Part shown: in pieces, positions 33,413-41,965 of the stretch
Position numbering within the stretch: the stretch's first letter is position 1
Layout of the letters: every line of letters begins with the position of its first letter
Assembly (NCBI GenBank): GCA_910578075.1
Contig: CAJTPK010000010.1
Location: 3,528-67,527, forward strand
DNA: 64,000 nt
Direction: 5' to 3'
Origin: an uncultured Muribaculaceae bacterium
GTDB taxonomy: Bacteria; Bacteroidota; Bacteroidia; Bacteroidales; Muribaculaceae
Translations under genes and position numbers: made by a program
Notes under the pieces: generated by a model
What the model was told of the DNA's origin: nothing
Databases searched by the model: none
What the model saw: the letters and a program-made list of their open reading frames with translations, nothing else

Positions 33413-36400
33413 TCAGAACTGGAGCTGGAGACCGAATGTCCAGTGGATTGTCTGGGGATACATCGAGCGTTTGTTGCGGATCTCCTCCACGCTGGGGAAG
33501 AGTCCGTTGACATTCTGCTCAGGATTATAGCCCTTATACCTGGTGAATGTAGCGACATCACGGGCAGTGACATAGACACGGAGTCTTTTCACATATTTCT
33601 GCCATTTCGAAAGATTCAGGGTGTAACCCAAAGAGATGGCGTCGATCTTGAAGAAGGAAGCGTCGGAAAGGAAATAGTCGCAGGTGATGCGGTTTCCTTT
33701 TATATGGGCATTCTCATCATAGGCTGTGCGCAACAGATTCACACCCTTCATATTCTGAAGGCCATAGTAGAGATTGACAGTGTCGTAGACATCATAGTCG
33801 ATATAGCTGCGGCATTGGATTCCAAGGTCAAAATCGCGGTAGCGGAAATTATGATCCATGGAAAATACAAGCTTGGGTATACCATTACCGACATAATACT
33901 TGTTATCGATATTATCATTACCTTTCGCGGGCACAACCTCTCCGTTTTTGTCGTAGATAAGCCATTGTCCGTTCTCATCAACACCGGCATTCTTGAAGAG
34001 CCAGAACTGTCCGATTGTCTGGTTGTTGACAAGCTTATGGGTATTTCCCATACTCTGGGGAAGACCGTCGGACGTGATCTGTGAACTCTCCTCACCGAGA
34101 TTCTCTATCTTCGATGTGTTCTGTGAGAAGCGCACAGTCGCGTTCCAGTCGAAATCCTGTGTCTGGAAAATCTTGCCGGTAAGCTCAAATTCCCAACCCT
34201 TGTTGGAAAGGGAGCCGACATTCTTGAGGATAGTCTTGGCAGTCATGGGCGGAGCGGGAGCTGTAACGGCAAACAGCATGTCGTCAACGCGACGGTAGAA
34301 CCAGTCGAATTTACCGAAAAGACGGTTGTTGAAGAATGCGAAATCGAGTCCGACATTGAACTCCTTCTTCTCCTCCCATTTCAGATCAGGATTGGCATTG
34401 CGGGCTGCCTTGTAGGCGGGACCCCAGGAGAGACCACCGGGAGTTGGATACATTCCATCGCTTGTGTAGAGATATGTGGTGTAACCTGCATCGAAATTGT
34501 CATTACCCGTTACACCGTAACCTGCACGGAGTTTCAATTCATCGAGCCAGTCAACATCGCGCAGCCATGCCTCGCGGTTCATGCGCCATCCTGCCGACAC
34601 AGACCAGAAGTTACCCCAGCGGTTATTTTTACCGAACTTGGAGCTGCCCTCGCGGCGATAGCTGACCATGGCGATGTAGCGGTCATCATAGGAATAGTTG
34701 ACGCGGCCGTACCATGATAGAAGATGCTCGGTTGGATTCTTATGTGAGCTCATCGAAGCCTCACCCTTGCTGAGATCCTTACCTGCGGAGATATCCCAGG
34801 GACCGACACCATCAACAGTGAAGTCGGCATTAGTCATACTGAAAGATTCCTGACCGCTTTCGTTGAAGTAGCTCCATCCGAGCACGGCATCAAAATGATG
34901 CATGTCGCCAAACTCTTTAGTGTATGACGCGTATGCGTCATAGCTGGTGTTCAAGGATTTCTGATAACTGTGGGAAGCCTGACCGAGCTTGTTATTGTCT
35001 ACGCTGAAGCGATGGTTCTGATTATAATAGAGAGTGCGCGTCCACTGGCGGCGGTCAACACCGGCATTTGCCTGCACCGTAAACCCCGGAAGGATAGTGA
35101 ACTTAAGATTGAGATCACCCATAAACCATTGGTCGGTGCCTTGATAGTCCTGATCCATTATGTTTGCCACGGGATTGTAGAAATCCGCCCCAAGACCGGA
35201 TTTGTTGACATTGTAAAGGGTCTCATTGTCGGGATCCATCACAGGGATTGTAGGATTGAGCGCTATTGTCTGCTCAATATCGTTGGAGGAATTACGCTGG
35301 TCACGGTGTGCCTCGCGGTATTGCATACGCGCACCGATTTCAAGACGGTTGTTCCACAGCGAATACCTGCCGTTCAAGCGTGCCGAGTAATCCTTACGTC
35401 CGTCTCCGATCACTATACCCTGCTGATCGGAATATTGCAGCGATGAATAGAGGGCAAGAGCCTTTGTGCCCCCGGAGATTGTCACGGTATGTTTCTGCGA
35501 GAAAGGGGTATCGCGCATCATAAGGTCATACCAGTCGGTGCGCGCGCCGAAATCCACGCCTCTCTCATGTTCGAGATATTCCTCGGGTGAAAGCATGTCG
35601 AGGCGTTTGCGAACACTCTCCACGGAGAATTCGCCGCTATAGGTGACTGTGGCTTTACCTTCACGTGCTTTCTTGGTAGTGACAAGGATGACACCGGCGG
35701 AAGCGCGTGTACCGTATATAGCTCCTGCAGAGGCATCCTTAAGTACATCTATACTCTCGATATCCTCCTGATTGATAGCGCGGAGATCTCCTCCCGGGAT
35801 ACCGTCGATTACAATCAGCGGCGAGGTTCCGCCCTTCACGGAGGATACACCGCGCAACTGATATCCGTTGTCAGAGTTAGGGGATGCGGAACCGGAAATC
35901 GTGAGTCCCGACACCTTTCCCTGTAATGCCGTTGCAATAGTGGCACCTCCAAGACCCGACATCAGGTCATCTCCCGATACGGAGGTGATGGATGATGTGA
36001 CGCGTTTCTTCTGCATTGTGCCGTAACCGACAACAACCACCTGATCGAGCGTCTTGTCGTCACCCTTCATCTCGATATTATAATCCGTCTGGCCGGCTTT
36101 AACCTTTACCTTGACGGGAGTCATTCCTACAAGCGATACTCTCAGAGTCTGTCCGGGAGCAGCCTGAAGCGAAAATTTACCGTCGATATCCGCCACAGCC
36201 GCCATCCGTGTACCATCCACTGCGATTGTAGCACCCGTGAGGGGTTCACCGCTGCCGTCGGTCACCTTTCCGCTTATTCTCGCGGCAGCACCGCCGCGGG
36301 CGGCAGCGGCTTCCCCTTTATGTTTCTTTTCCGACACTGCGATCACCCTGTCGGAAAGCATGTTGTATTCAAGTCCTAATGTGGGTAGCACATCTTTGAG

Positions 36401-36637
36401 AATTGTCGACACCGGAGTCTGTTTTTTATTGACTGGTGAAGAGATCTTGCGTTTGCCAATGGAGCTGTCGTATGAGAACCGGTAGTCGGTCTGACGCTCT
36501 ATGGCTGAGAAAAGACTCTTCAACGATGTTGGCTGGAGCGACAGTGTCACCTTCGCGTTTTGCGCCATGGAGGGCAAAGCAAAGGCGAGCGCGGCTATTA
36601 CCGCCACAAATCGCATGATGATGTTAGGTCTGTTCAT
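33413..36637 (-). CDS. SusC/RagA TonB-dependent transporter with STN signalling domain
   Basis: 1074 aa. After the signal peptide (~1-26) comes an STN domain (~30-105; LSLQPTSLKSLFSAIERQTDYRFSYD), then a carboxypeptidase-regulatory-like domain (~122-195), a TonB box (VVVVGYGTMQKKRVTSSIT), plug and barrel ending FGLQLQF. The STN domain is the part that contacts a FecR anti-sigma factor, and a sigma/FecR pair is encoded divergently next door. The transporter should therefore sense its own substrate and switch on the locus. Confidence 0.95.
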   Translation of the reverse strand: MNRPNIIMRFVAVIAALAFALPSMAQNAKVTLSLQPTSLKSLFSAIERQTDYRFSYDSSIGKRKISSPVNKKQTPVSTILKDVLPTLGLEYNMLSDRVIAVSEKKHKGEAAAARGGAAARISGKVTDGSGEPLTGATIAVDGTRMAAVADIDGKFSLQAAPGQTLRVSLVGMTPVKVKVKAGQTDYNIEMKGDDKTLDQVVVVGYGTMQKKRVTSSITSVSGDDLMSGLGGATIATALQGKVSGLTISGSASPNSDNGYQLRGVSSVKGGTSPLIVIDGIPGGDLRAINQEDIESIDVLKDASAGAIYGTRASAGVILVTTKKAREGKATVTYSGEFSVESVRKRLDMLSPEEYLEHERGVDFGARTDWYDLMMRDTPFSQKHTVTISGGTKALALYSSLQYSDQQGIVIGDGRKDYSARLNGRYSLWNNRLEIGARMQYREAHRDQRNSSNDIEQTIALNPTIPVMDPDNETLYNVNKSGLGADFYNPVANIMDQDYQGTDQWFMGDLNLKFTILPGFTVQANAGVDRRQWTRTLYYNQNHRFSVDNNKLGQASHSYQKSLNTSYDAYASYTKEFGDMHHFDAVLGWSYFNESGQESFSMTNADFTVDGVGPWDISAGKDLSKGEASMSSHKNPTEHLLSWYGRVNYSYDDRYIAMVSYRREGSSKFGKNNRWGNFWSVSAGWRMNREAWLRDVDWLDELKLRAGYGVTGNDNFDAGYTTYLYTSDGMYPTPGGLSWGPAYKAARNANPDLKWEEKKEFNVGLDFAFFNNRLFGKFDWFYRRVDDMLFAVTAPAPPMTAKTILKNVGSLSNKGWEFELTGKIFQTQDFDWNATVRFSQNTSKIENLGEESSQITSDGLPQSMGNTHKLVNNQTIGQFWLFKNAGVDENGQWLIYDKNGEVVPAKGNDNIDNKYYVGNGIPKLVFSMDHNFRYRDFDLGIQCRSYIDYDVYDTVNLYYGLQNMKGVNLLRTAYDENAHIKGNRITCDYFLSDASFFKIDAISLGYTLNLSKWQKYVKRLRVYVTARDVATFTRYKGYNPEQNVNGLFPSVEEIRNKRSMYPQTIHWTFGLQLQF

Positions 36638-36724
36638 TGTTTATAAAAGTTATGAAATGTTTCTTTATGTTATGGCCACTACATATGACTTACGCACTCA
36701 TGGCATATTGTACCGCCTGATTTT

Positions 36725-36740
36725 TATGTTTTAAAACATA
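36725..36740. promoter_or_regulatory. Palindrome between the SusC and ECF sigma genes
   Basis: TATGTTTTAAAACATA is a perfect 16-bp palindrome in the 165-bp gap between the divergent susC-like and sigma genes. Its place fits an operator or a structured leader element. No TAnnTTTG box is seen for susC here, as expected if an ECF sigma factor drives it. Confidence 0.45.
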
Positions 36741-36786
36741 GATGGCATTTTATACCATTTTGTTACCGCATTACTGATTTTTTACA

Positions 36787-36794
36787 TATTTTTG
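36787..36794 (+). promoter_or_regulatory. -7 box of the ECF sigma/anti-sigma operon
   Basis: TATTTTTG (TAnnTTTG) lies only 8 bases before the ATG. A transcript starting ~7 bases after the box would be leaderless or nearly so. Confidence 0.5.
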
Positions 36795-36802
36795 CAAAAG
36801 AT

Positions 36803-37417
36803 ATGGCAAAAAGACACAGACCGGACAACGATAACGAAGAGGAACTTGTCGAGGGGTTGCGCCAGGGTTGCGCGGATTCCTTCGGCAGGCTTTACGCGCT
36901 TTATCATGACCGGGTGTTCGCATACTGCCTCCAGATTTCCAAGTCTCCGGTCAAGGCAACCGACATAACACAGGAAGTTTTCATGAAACTCTGGGAGACA
37001 CGCGGAAGCATACAGCCCTGCAGGAGCGTCAGCCCGCTGCTGTTCCGTATTGCCCGCAACCGGCTGGTGTCGGAATGGCGCGATGTGGTGAATTCCGCGA
37101 ATTATGAGAAATATGTGAGGTATCACACTTCCGTTGGAGCCGAAAGCCATTCCGAAATGGAATATGAGGACTTCGTAAGGCAAGTGGAGAACTGTCTTAT
37201 GAAAATGCCCCGCACCCAACGCGAGGTTGTGGAGATGAGCAGGTTCAAAGCCATGTCGAACAAGGAGATCGCCGCGCAACTCGGACTAAGCGAGCAGACC
37301 GTGAAAAACCGGCTGGTGCTCGGGCTCAAATTCCTGCGCGCACACCTGCGCACATTAATCATCCTCTCCGTAGCATCCTCCGCAGCACAGTTATTGAACA
37401 ACATATTGCAAGCATAA
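36803..37417 (+). CDS. ECF-type RNA polymerase sigma factor
   Basis: 204 aa. Region 2 at ~27-65 (FGRLYALYHDRVFAYCLQI, ATDITQEVFMKLWETR) and region 4 at ~135-185 (MPRTQREVVEMSRFKAMSNKEIAAQLGLSEQTVKNRL) are complete. The C terminus has a hydrophobic tail (LIILSVASSAAQLL), as in many Bacteroidetes SusC-linked ECF factors. It should transcribe the divergent SusCD-GH27 operon when released by the FecR-like protein encoded 7 bases downstream. Confidence 0.93.
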   Translation: MAKRHRPDNDNEEELVEGLRQGCADSFGRLYALYHDRVFAYCLQISKSPVKATDITQEVFMKLWETRGSIQPCRSVSPLLFRIARNRLVSEWRDVVNSANYEKYVRYHTSVGAESHSEMEYEDFVRQVENCLMKMPRTQREVVEMSRFKAMSNKEIAAQLGLSEQTVKNRLVLGLKFLRAHLRTLIILSVASSAAQLLNNILQA

Positions 37418-37424
37418 TCCTGAC

Positions 37425-38333
37425 ATGAAACACCTTTTGGATAAATACCGTTCCGATACTATGACTCCCGAAGAGTTAGGGACAATGAGACAGCGTCTGT
37501 CAACACTGTCTGATGACGAGGCGGCAGATATACTGCAGTCCGATTGGGAAGAATTCATGGCTGCGTATGCCACGCCGGAACACTTCCGATTCCAACGCTA
37601 CAGCAAGGGGATAATCGCCACTGCCGCCTGCATAGCCGCTATTGTGGTGGCATGCGCGGCTATGCTTATAATGACGCCATCTGAATCCACGCGCAGGCAA
37701 GCACTGTCGGTCTTCACATCCGCTAAGGAAACCTCATCGGTAAAACTTCCAGACGGTTCGGAGCTGAAACTCAACGGTTCCTCATCGCTTTCGTGCCCAA
37801 GCAATCTGTTCGACACAGGCAAGAGAGTTGTCAGTTTCTCGGGAGAGGGCTATTTCAAAATTGCGCCTGATAAAAAGCGTCCGTTTAAAATATACAGCGG
37901 AGATCTGACAATTACTGTCTTAGGGACAGAATTCAATTTCTCTTCGCGAGACAACAATGATTGTGCCACACTTTATCTTGTGGCAGGGACAGTAGAGATG
38001 CATTCGCGGATAACCGACGACAACATACGTATCTCTCCCGGTGAAAAGGCTGAGTTCAATAAAACCACAGGTAAATTCACCGTCACCACTCCGGGGCGGA
38101 ATGAGAATATAACTTCATGGTATACAGGAGAGATAAATTTTGACAGCCAGCCCCTCGACTCAGTGATACTCTTCCTTGAGCGCCAGTTTGATTGCAGTCT
38201 GCGCCCCGAAAAGCCGATGCCGGATAAAGACGTCAGCACACTCCGCTTCACCGGCACACTCCCCACCGGCAACCTCCCCCTCACCCTGCGCACCATTGAA
38301 GAGGTCTATGGCATCCGCCTGACCAAAGAATAA
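37425..38333 (+). CDS. FecR family anti-sigma factor
   Basis: 302 aa. The cytoplasmic N-terminal ~60 residues are the sigma-binding part. A membrane segment at ~63-84 (GIIATAACIAAIVVACAAMLIM) follows. The periplasmic FecR domain holds FTSAKETSSVKLPDGSELKLNGSS and VSFSGEGYFKIAPDKKRPFKI, and a C-terminal DUF4974-like region has WYTGEINFDSQPLDSVILFLERQF. It receives the signal from the STN domain of the SusC-like protein and controls the upstream-encoded sigma factor. Confidence 0.93.
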   Translation: MKHLLDKYRSDTMTPEELGTMRQRLSTLSDDEAADILQSDWEEFMAAYATPEHFRFQRYSKGIIATAACIAAIVVACAAMLIMTPSESTRRQALSVFTSAKETSSVKLPDGSELKLNGSSSLSCPSNLFDTGKRVVSFSGEGYFKIAPDKKRPFKIYSGDLTITVLGTEFNFSSRDNNDCATLYLVAGTVEMHSRITDDNIRISPGEKAEFNKTTGKFTVTTPGRNENITSWYTGEINFDSQPLDSVILFLERQFDCSLRPEKPMPDKDVSTLRFTGTLPTGNLPLTLRTIEEVYGIRLTKE

Positions 38334-38337
38334 AAAG

Positions 38338-38373
38338 TTTGGCTATGCCGCGAAATTTTTGTAATTTCGCGGC
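38338..38373 (+). promoter_or_regulatory. Promoter overlapped by a perfect hairpin, ahead of the aminotransferase
   Basis: A -33 TTTG (38338-38341), a 20-base spacer and a -7-like TAATTTCG (38362-38369) form a good promoter. The same stretch holds the inverted repeat TGCCGCGAAAT/ATTTCGCGGCA (11-bp arms, about 38345-38373). The hairpin could stop transcription from the anti-sigma gene and could also act as an operator over the -7 box. Confidence 0.6.
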
Positions 38374-38410
38374 AAGGTCAAATCTTTTTAGTTTCTTACC
38401 TATTACCCCT

Positions 38411-39604
38411 ATGAATTTTATATCTGAGAGAGTAAACAATCTCGCTGCTTCGGCAACTATCGCGATGTCGCAGAAAAGTGCGGAACTTCGTGCCGCCGGC
38501 ATTGATGTCATCAACATGTCGATCGGAGAACCCGATTTCAACACCCCCGAATTTATCAAGGAGGCTGCAAAGAAAGCCGTTGACGACAATTACACACATT
38601 ATCCTCCTGTGGCAGGATATATGGAACTCCGAAAGGCCGTATGCGCAAAACTCAAATCGGAGAATGGTCTCGACTACTCTCCGGAACAGATCGTGGTGGG
38701 CAACGGTGCCAAGCAGGAATTATGCAACGCTCTGTTAGCCGTGGTGAACCCGGGTGATGAGGTTATTATCCCTGTGCCGGCATGGGTCAGCTATGTGGAG
38801 ATGGTGAAGCTCGCCGAGGGTACCCCCGTCACCGTCTATGCCGGTGTGGAGCAGGATTTCAAAATCACTCCGGAACAGTTAGAGGCTGCCATCACACCGC
38901 GCAGCCGCATGATAATGCTCAATTCCCCGTCAAACCCTACCGGCAGCGTCTATACACGTGAAGAACTCGCGGCATTGGCAGCAGTGCTCGAACGTCACCC
39001 GCAGGTAGTGATTCTCGCTGATGATATTTACGAACATATTAATTATGTGGGTGGAGCACCCAGCATCTCGCAGTTTGAAAGTCTCAAGGACCGCATGATC
39101 ATAGTCAACGGTGTCTCAAAAGCTTATGCCATGACAGGTTGGCGCATAGGCTGGCTCGCGGCTCCAACAGCTATCGCAAAAGCTGTGACAAAACTTCAGG
39201 GACAATACACCTCCGGTGTGTCATCGATCGCTCAGAAAGCGGCTGAGGCGGCATATCTCGGACCGCAAGAATGCGTGGAGGATATGCGCAAGGCTTTCGA
39301 ACGCCGACGAGACCTTATCGTATCCCTTGCAAAAGAGATTCCGGGATGGATAGTGAGCAAGCCTGAAGGCGCATTCTATATATTCCCCGAGGTGTCTTCG
39401 TACATAGGAAAGAAATATGGCGACAAAGAGATCCGCACATCCGGCGACTATGTGATGTATCTCCTTGAGGAGGGACATGTTGCGGCTGTGGATGGTGACG
39501 CCTTCTGCGCACCGGGATATCTACGTCTCTCGTACGCCACATCGGAAGAAAACATCCGCGAGGCGATGCGCCGCATTAGCGAGGCTTCGGCAAAACTGAA
39601 ATAA
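38411..39604 (+). CDS. aspC: PLP-dependent class I aminotransferase (aspartate aminotransferase-like)
   Basis: 397 aa from the ATG at 38411. An in-frame start 72 bases upstream would place the promoter hairpin inside the gene. Motifs: MSIGEPDFNTPEFIKEAA, the PLP-contact NSPSNPTGSVYT, and the Schiff-base lysine in VNGVSKAYAMTGWRIGW (~236). It belongs to the aspartate aminotransferase Ib group, exchanging amino groups between aspartate and 2-oxoglutarate. It has its own promoter and is followed by tRNA-Tyr. Confidence 0.92.
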   Translation: MNFISERVNNLAASATIAMSQKSAELRAAGIDVINMSIGEPDFNTPEFIKEAAKKAVDDNYTHYPPVAGYMELRKAVCAKLKSENGLDYSPEQIVVGNGAKQELCNALLAVVNPGDEVIIPVPAWVSYVEMVKLAEGTPVTVYAGVEQDFKITPEQLEAAITPRSRMIMLNSPSNPTGSVYTREELAALAAVLERHPQVVILADDIYEHINYVGGAPSISQFESLKDRMIIVNGVSKAYAMTGWRIGWLAAPTAIAKAVTKLQGQYTSGVSSIAQKAAEAAYLGPQECVEDMRKAFERRRDLIVSLAKEIPGWIVSKPEGAFYIFPEVSSYIGKKYGDKEIRTSGDYVMYLLEEGHVAAVDGDAFCAPGYLRLSYATSEENIREAMRRISEASAKLK

Positions 39605-39631
39605 AATTTTGCAGACTCCACGAAATAAAAT

Positions 39632-39662
39632 TTTGCGGATTCGAAATATTTGATTAATTTTG
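39632..39662 (+). promoter_or_regulatory. Promoter of tRNA-Tyr
   Basis: A -33 TTTG (39632-39635), 19-base spacer and -7 TAATTTTG (39655-39662) lie 11 bases ahead of the tRNA. The segment GAAATAAAATTTTGC occurs twice just upstream (about 39599 and 39623), so the -33 area is duplicated. Confidence 0.75.
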
Positions 39663-39673
39663 CATCCGCAACA

Positions 39674-39756
39674 GGGCGAATACCAGAGTGGCCAAATGGG
39701 GCAGACTGTAAATCTGCTGGTTTATACCTTCGGTGGTTCGAATCCATCTTCGCCCA
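39674..39756 (+). tRNA. tRNA-Tyr (anticodon GTA)
   Basis: An 83-nt class II tRNA. The acceptor GGGCGAA pairs with TTCGCCC, the anticodon stem GCAGA/TCTGC encloses GTA at 39708-39710, and there is a long variable arm and a T loop TTCGAAT. The discriminator is A and CCA is not encoded. It has a consensus promoter and an immediate terminator. Confidence 0.96.
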
Positions 39757-39757
39757 C

Positions 39758-39792
39758 AAAAAAAGCTTCCGGAAAATCCGGAAGCTTTTTTT
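39758..39792 (+). terminator. Terminator after tRNA-Tyr
   Basis: AAAGCTTCCGGA and TCCGGAAGCTTT form a perfect stem with an AAAA loop, followed by a T run. It begins two bases after the tRNA. Confidence 0.93.
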
Positions 39793-39902
39793 ATTTCAGT
39801 CTCTTTTGTTTTCAGCCGCTTTTTTCCAGGGCTTTTATTCTGAAGCTTTTATTGTATTCTGTATCTGGTTAAAGCATCGCGATTCATCGCGATTGGCTGC
39901 CA

Positions 39903-40883
39903 TCAGATCGAGAGGCGGCGGAGAGTCGAAAGCAGATCCTGGTTGATGGGCTTGTCGTTCTTGATCGCTTTGGTAAAGGGAACGTAGGTGATCTCGTCGT
40001 TCTTTATACCGATCATGACATTGCGCTGGTCATCGAGCAACGCATCGACAGCCGCAGCACCCATACGGGATGCAAGGATACGGTCGTGAGCCGTGGGCGA
40101 TCCGCCTCGCTGGAGGTGACCCAGGATCGATACACGCACATCATATTCAGGATATTCCTCTTTCACGCGCTGCGCGAGACCCATTGCACCACCTGTGATA
40201 GGCGATTCTGCCACAAGCACAATGGAGGAGTTCTTGGATTTGCGGAAACCATTCTTTATCAGTTCCGACAACTGGTCGACCTGCGTGGAAATCTCCGGGA
40301 TAATGGCAGCCTCCGCACCGGAAGCAATAGCTCCGTTGAGGGCAAGGAAACCGGCATCGCGTCCCATCACCTCTATAAAGAACAGACGCTCGTGAGATGT
40401 GGCGGTGTCGCGGATCTTGTCGACACACTCCATAATGGTGTTTAGCGCGGTGTCATAGCCTATTGTGGTGTCTGTTCCATAAAGGTCATTGTCGATTGTT
40501 CCGGGTAGACCGATGATTGGAATTGAGAATTCATTGGCGAAGATGCGGGCACCGGTAAGGGAGCCGTCACCGCCTATGACCACGAGGGCATCAATCCCGC
40601 GACGTTTCATGACATCATAGGCGCACTGACGTCCTTCCTCTGTCTGAAACTCCTTGCAACGGGCAGTTTTAAGAATCGTGCCTCCCCGCTGGATGATATT
40701 GGAGACATTCTGGGTTGAGAACTCCTCGATCTCGTCAGAGATGAGACCGCGATAACCGCGGTATATGCCGAAAACTTTAAAGCCGGCGAAAATAGCAGCA
40801 CGGGTAACGGCGCGGATTGCCGCGTTCATTCCGGGAGCATCGCCTCCCGAGGTAAGAATGCCGATGGAATTAATCTTATTCAT
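39903..40883 (-). CDS. pfkA: 6-phosphofructokinase
   Basis: 326 aa, the usual bacterial ATP-PFK length. GILTSGGDAPGMNAAIRAV (~10-28), GGDGSLTGA (~103) for ATP, PGTIDNDLYGTDTTIGYDTA (~128-147) with the catalytic Asp, and MGRDAGFLAL (~170). It phosphorylates fructose 6-phosphate in glycolysis. The Gly-Gly-Asp-Gly pattern at ~103-106 favours ATP over pyrophosphate as donor. The promoter lies back-to-back with that of ribF. Confidence 0.96.
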   Translation of the reverse strand: MNKINSIGILTSGGDAPGMNAAIRAVTRAAIFAGFKVFGIYRGYRGLISDEIEEFSTQNVSNIIQRGGTILKTARCKEFQTEEGRQCAYDVMKRRGIDALVVIGGDGSLTGARIFANEFSIPIIGLPGTIDNDLYGTDTTIGYDTALNTIMECVDKIRDTATSHERLFFIEVMGRDAGFLALNGAIASGAEAAIIPEISTQVDQLSELIKNGFRKSKNSSIVLVAESPITGGAMGLAQRVKEEYPEYDVRVSILGHLQRGGSPTAHDRILASRMGAAAVDALLDDQRNVMIGIKNDEITYVPFTKAIKNDKPINQDLLSTLRRLSI

Positions 40884-40905
40884 ATTTTTACAACAATCTT
40901 TTCCG

Positions 40906-40913
40906 CAAAAATA
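40906..40913 (-). promoter_or_regulatory. -7 box of pfkA
   Basis: On the minus strand 40913-40906 reads TATTTTTG, 22 bases from the pfkA start. Its upstream region overlaps the ribF -7 box on the other strand. Confidence 0.55.
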
Positions 40914-40925
40914 GTCATTATTTAT

Positions 40926-40933
40926 TAAATTTG
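40926..40933 (+). promoter_or_regulatory. -7 box of ribF
   Basis: TAAATTTG matches TAnnTTTG, 39 bases before the ribF ATG. It is only 12 bases from the oppositely directed pfkA -7 box. Confidence 0.5.
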
Positions 40934-40972
40934 CATTGCATAAGGCAGCAAATCATTAAAAAAAAGTTGAAC

Positions 40973-41869
40973 ATGCAAGGGGCAAACGATATAAATCCTC
41001 TCTCCAGGTCGGCGGTAACCGTCGGCACATTCGACGGTGTGCACCGAGGACACCGCGAGGTTGTGGATTTCCTGCTATCGGAAAGTTCAAAACGCAATCT
41101 GCGACCGGTAGTTATTACTTTTGAGCCACATCCTCTTGCTGTGGTCGCACCTGAACGCGCTCCCAAACTTCTCGAACTACCTTCTGAACGGGAGGAATGT
41201 CTGAGAGATATGGGAGTGGAGGTTGTCGTTCTGAGATTCAACGAGGAGCTTCGCAGTCTCACCGCCGCGCAATGGCTGCGCCGTCTGCACGATGAATATG
41301 GCGCGGAACTGGTGGTGGCAGGATTTGACAACACTTTCGGATGCGACGGGATGTCGATGAGCCTTGCCGACTATCGCAACATTGCAGAGCCGATGGGTCT
41401 CGATGTGGTGCAGGCGCCTGTGCTTGAAGGCGTAAGCTCAACCCTTATACGCCGCGCCCTCGGGAAAGGGGATGTGAAGGATGCCGCCGGGATGTTAGGA
41501 CATCCCTACTCGGTCAGCGGCATTGTGACACATGGCCGCGAATTAGGACGCAAGATCGGATTTCCCACAGCCAATCTTCTGCCGGATCCGACCCTGCTTC
41601 TGCCTGCCCCGGGCGTGTATGCCGCAGATGCCGTCCTCTCAAATGGAGAAAAACACCGCGCCGTGGTGAATATCGGCACAGCCCCGACTGTAGCCACCGG
41701 GTTGCCACTGACCGTGGAAGCGCATATAATAGATTTCACGGGAGACCTTTACAATACCACTCTCCGTCTCGACTTCCTGTGCCGCATACGCGATGAATCA
41801 CGCTTCCCAGACCTTGACTCCCTGAAGACACATATCCGGCTCGACATAGAGAATGCGAAAAAAGTTTGA
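40973..41869 (+). CDS. ribF: Bifunctional riboflavin kinase/FAD synthetase
   Basis: 298 aa. The N-terminal nucleotidyl-transferase domain holds VTVGTFDGVHRGHREVV (~17) and LVVAGFDNTFGCDG. The C-terminal flavokinase domain holds GRELGRKIGFPTANL (~187-201) and NIGTAPTVATG. It makes FMN then FAD. The ATG at 40973 is chosen because an earlier TTG would lie inside the promoter. A separate ribH gene lies 4 kb downstream; no FMN riboswitch is seen. Confidence 0.95.
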   Translation: MQGANDINPLSRSAVTVGTFDGVHRGHREVVDFLLSESSKRNLRPVVITFEPHPLAVVAPERAPKLLELPSEREECLRDMGVEVVVLRFNEELRSLTAAQWLRRLHDEYGAELVVAGFDNTFGCDGMSMSLADYRNIAEPMGLDVVQAPVLEGVSSTLIRRALGKGDVKDAAGMLGHPYSVSGIVTHGRELGRKIGFPTANLLPDPTLLLPAPGVYAADAVLSNGEKHRAVVNIGTAPTVATGLPLTVEAHIIDFTGDLYNTTLRLDFLCRIRDESRFPDLDSLKTHIRLDIENAKKV

Positions 41870-41895
41870 TTTCTCAGTTTTGTTTATTACTTTTG
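41865..41895 (+). promoter_or_regulatory. Promoter of upp
   Basis: A -33 TTTG at 41865-41868 (overlapping the ribF stop codon), 19-base spacer, and -7 TACTTTTG at 41888-41895: full consensus. Confidence 0.75.
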
Positions 41896-41897
41896 TA

Positions 41898-41940
41898 GAT
41901 GAGAAGCGGCAAAAGCACGCCTTGGGTCGGCCTTCTCATC
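41898..41940 (+). promoter_or_regulatory. Stem-loop at the 5' end of the upp leader
   Basis: GATGAGAAG (41898-41906) and CTTCTCATC (41932-41940) form a perfect 9-bp stem around a G/C-rich 25-base loop. With transcription starting near 41900, the stem would cap the mRNA 5' end, 26 bases ahead of the upp start codon. It could stabilise the message or control it. Confidence 0.5.
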
Positions 41941-41965
41941 AAAAACACTCAAAACTGAATACAAA

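Noticed and set aside
40934..40972. FMN riboswitch ahead of ribF
   Set aside because: The leader is too short and lacks the conserved RFN-element segments; ribH also has none upstream.
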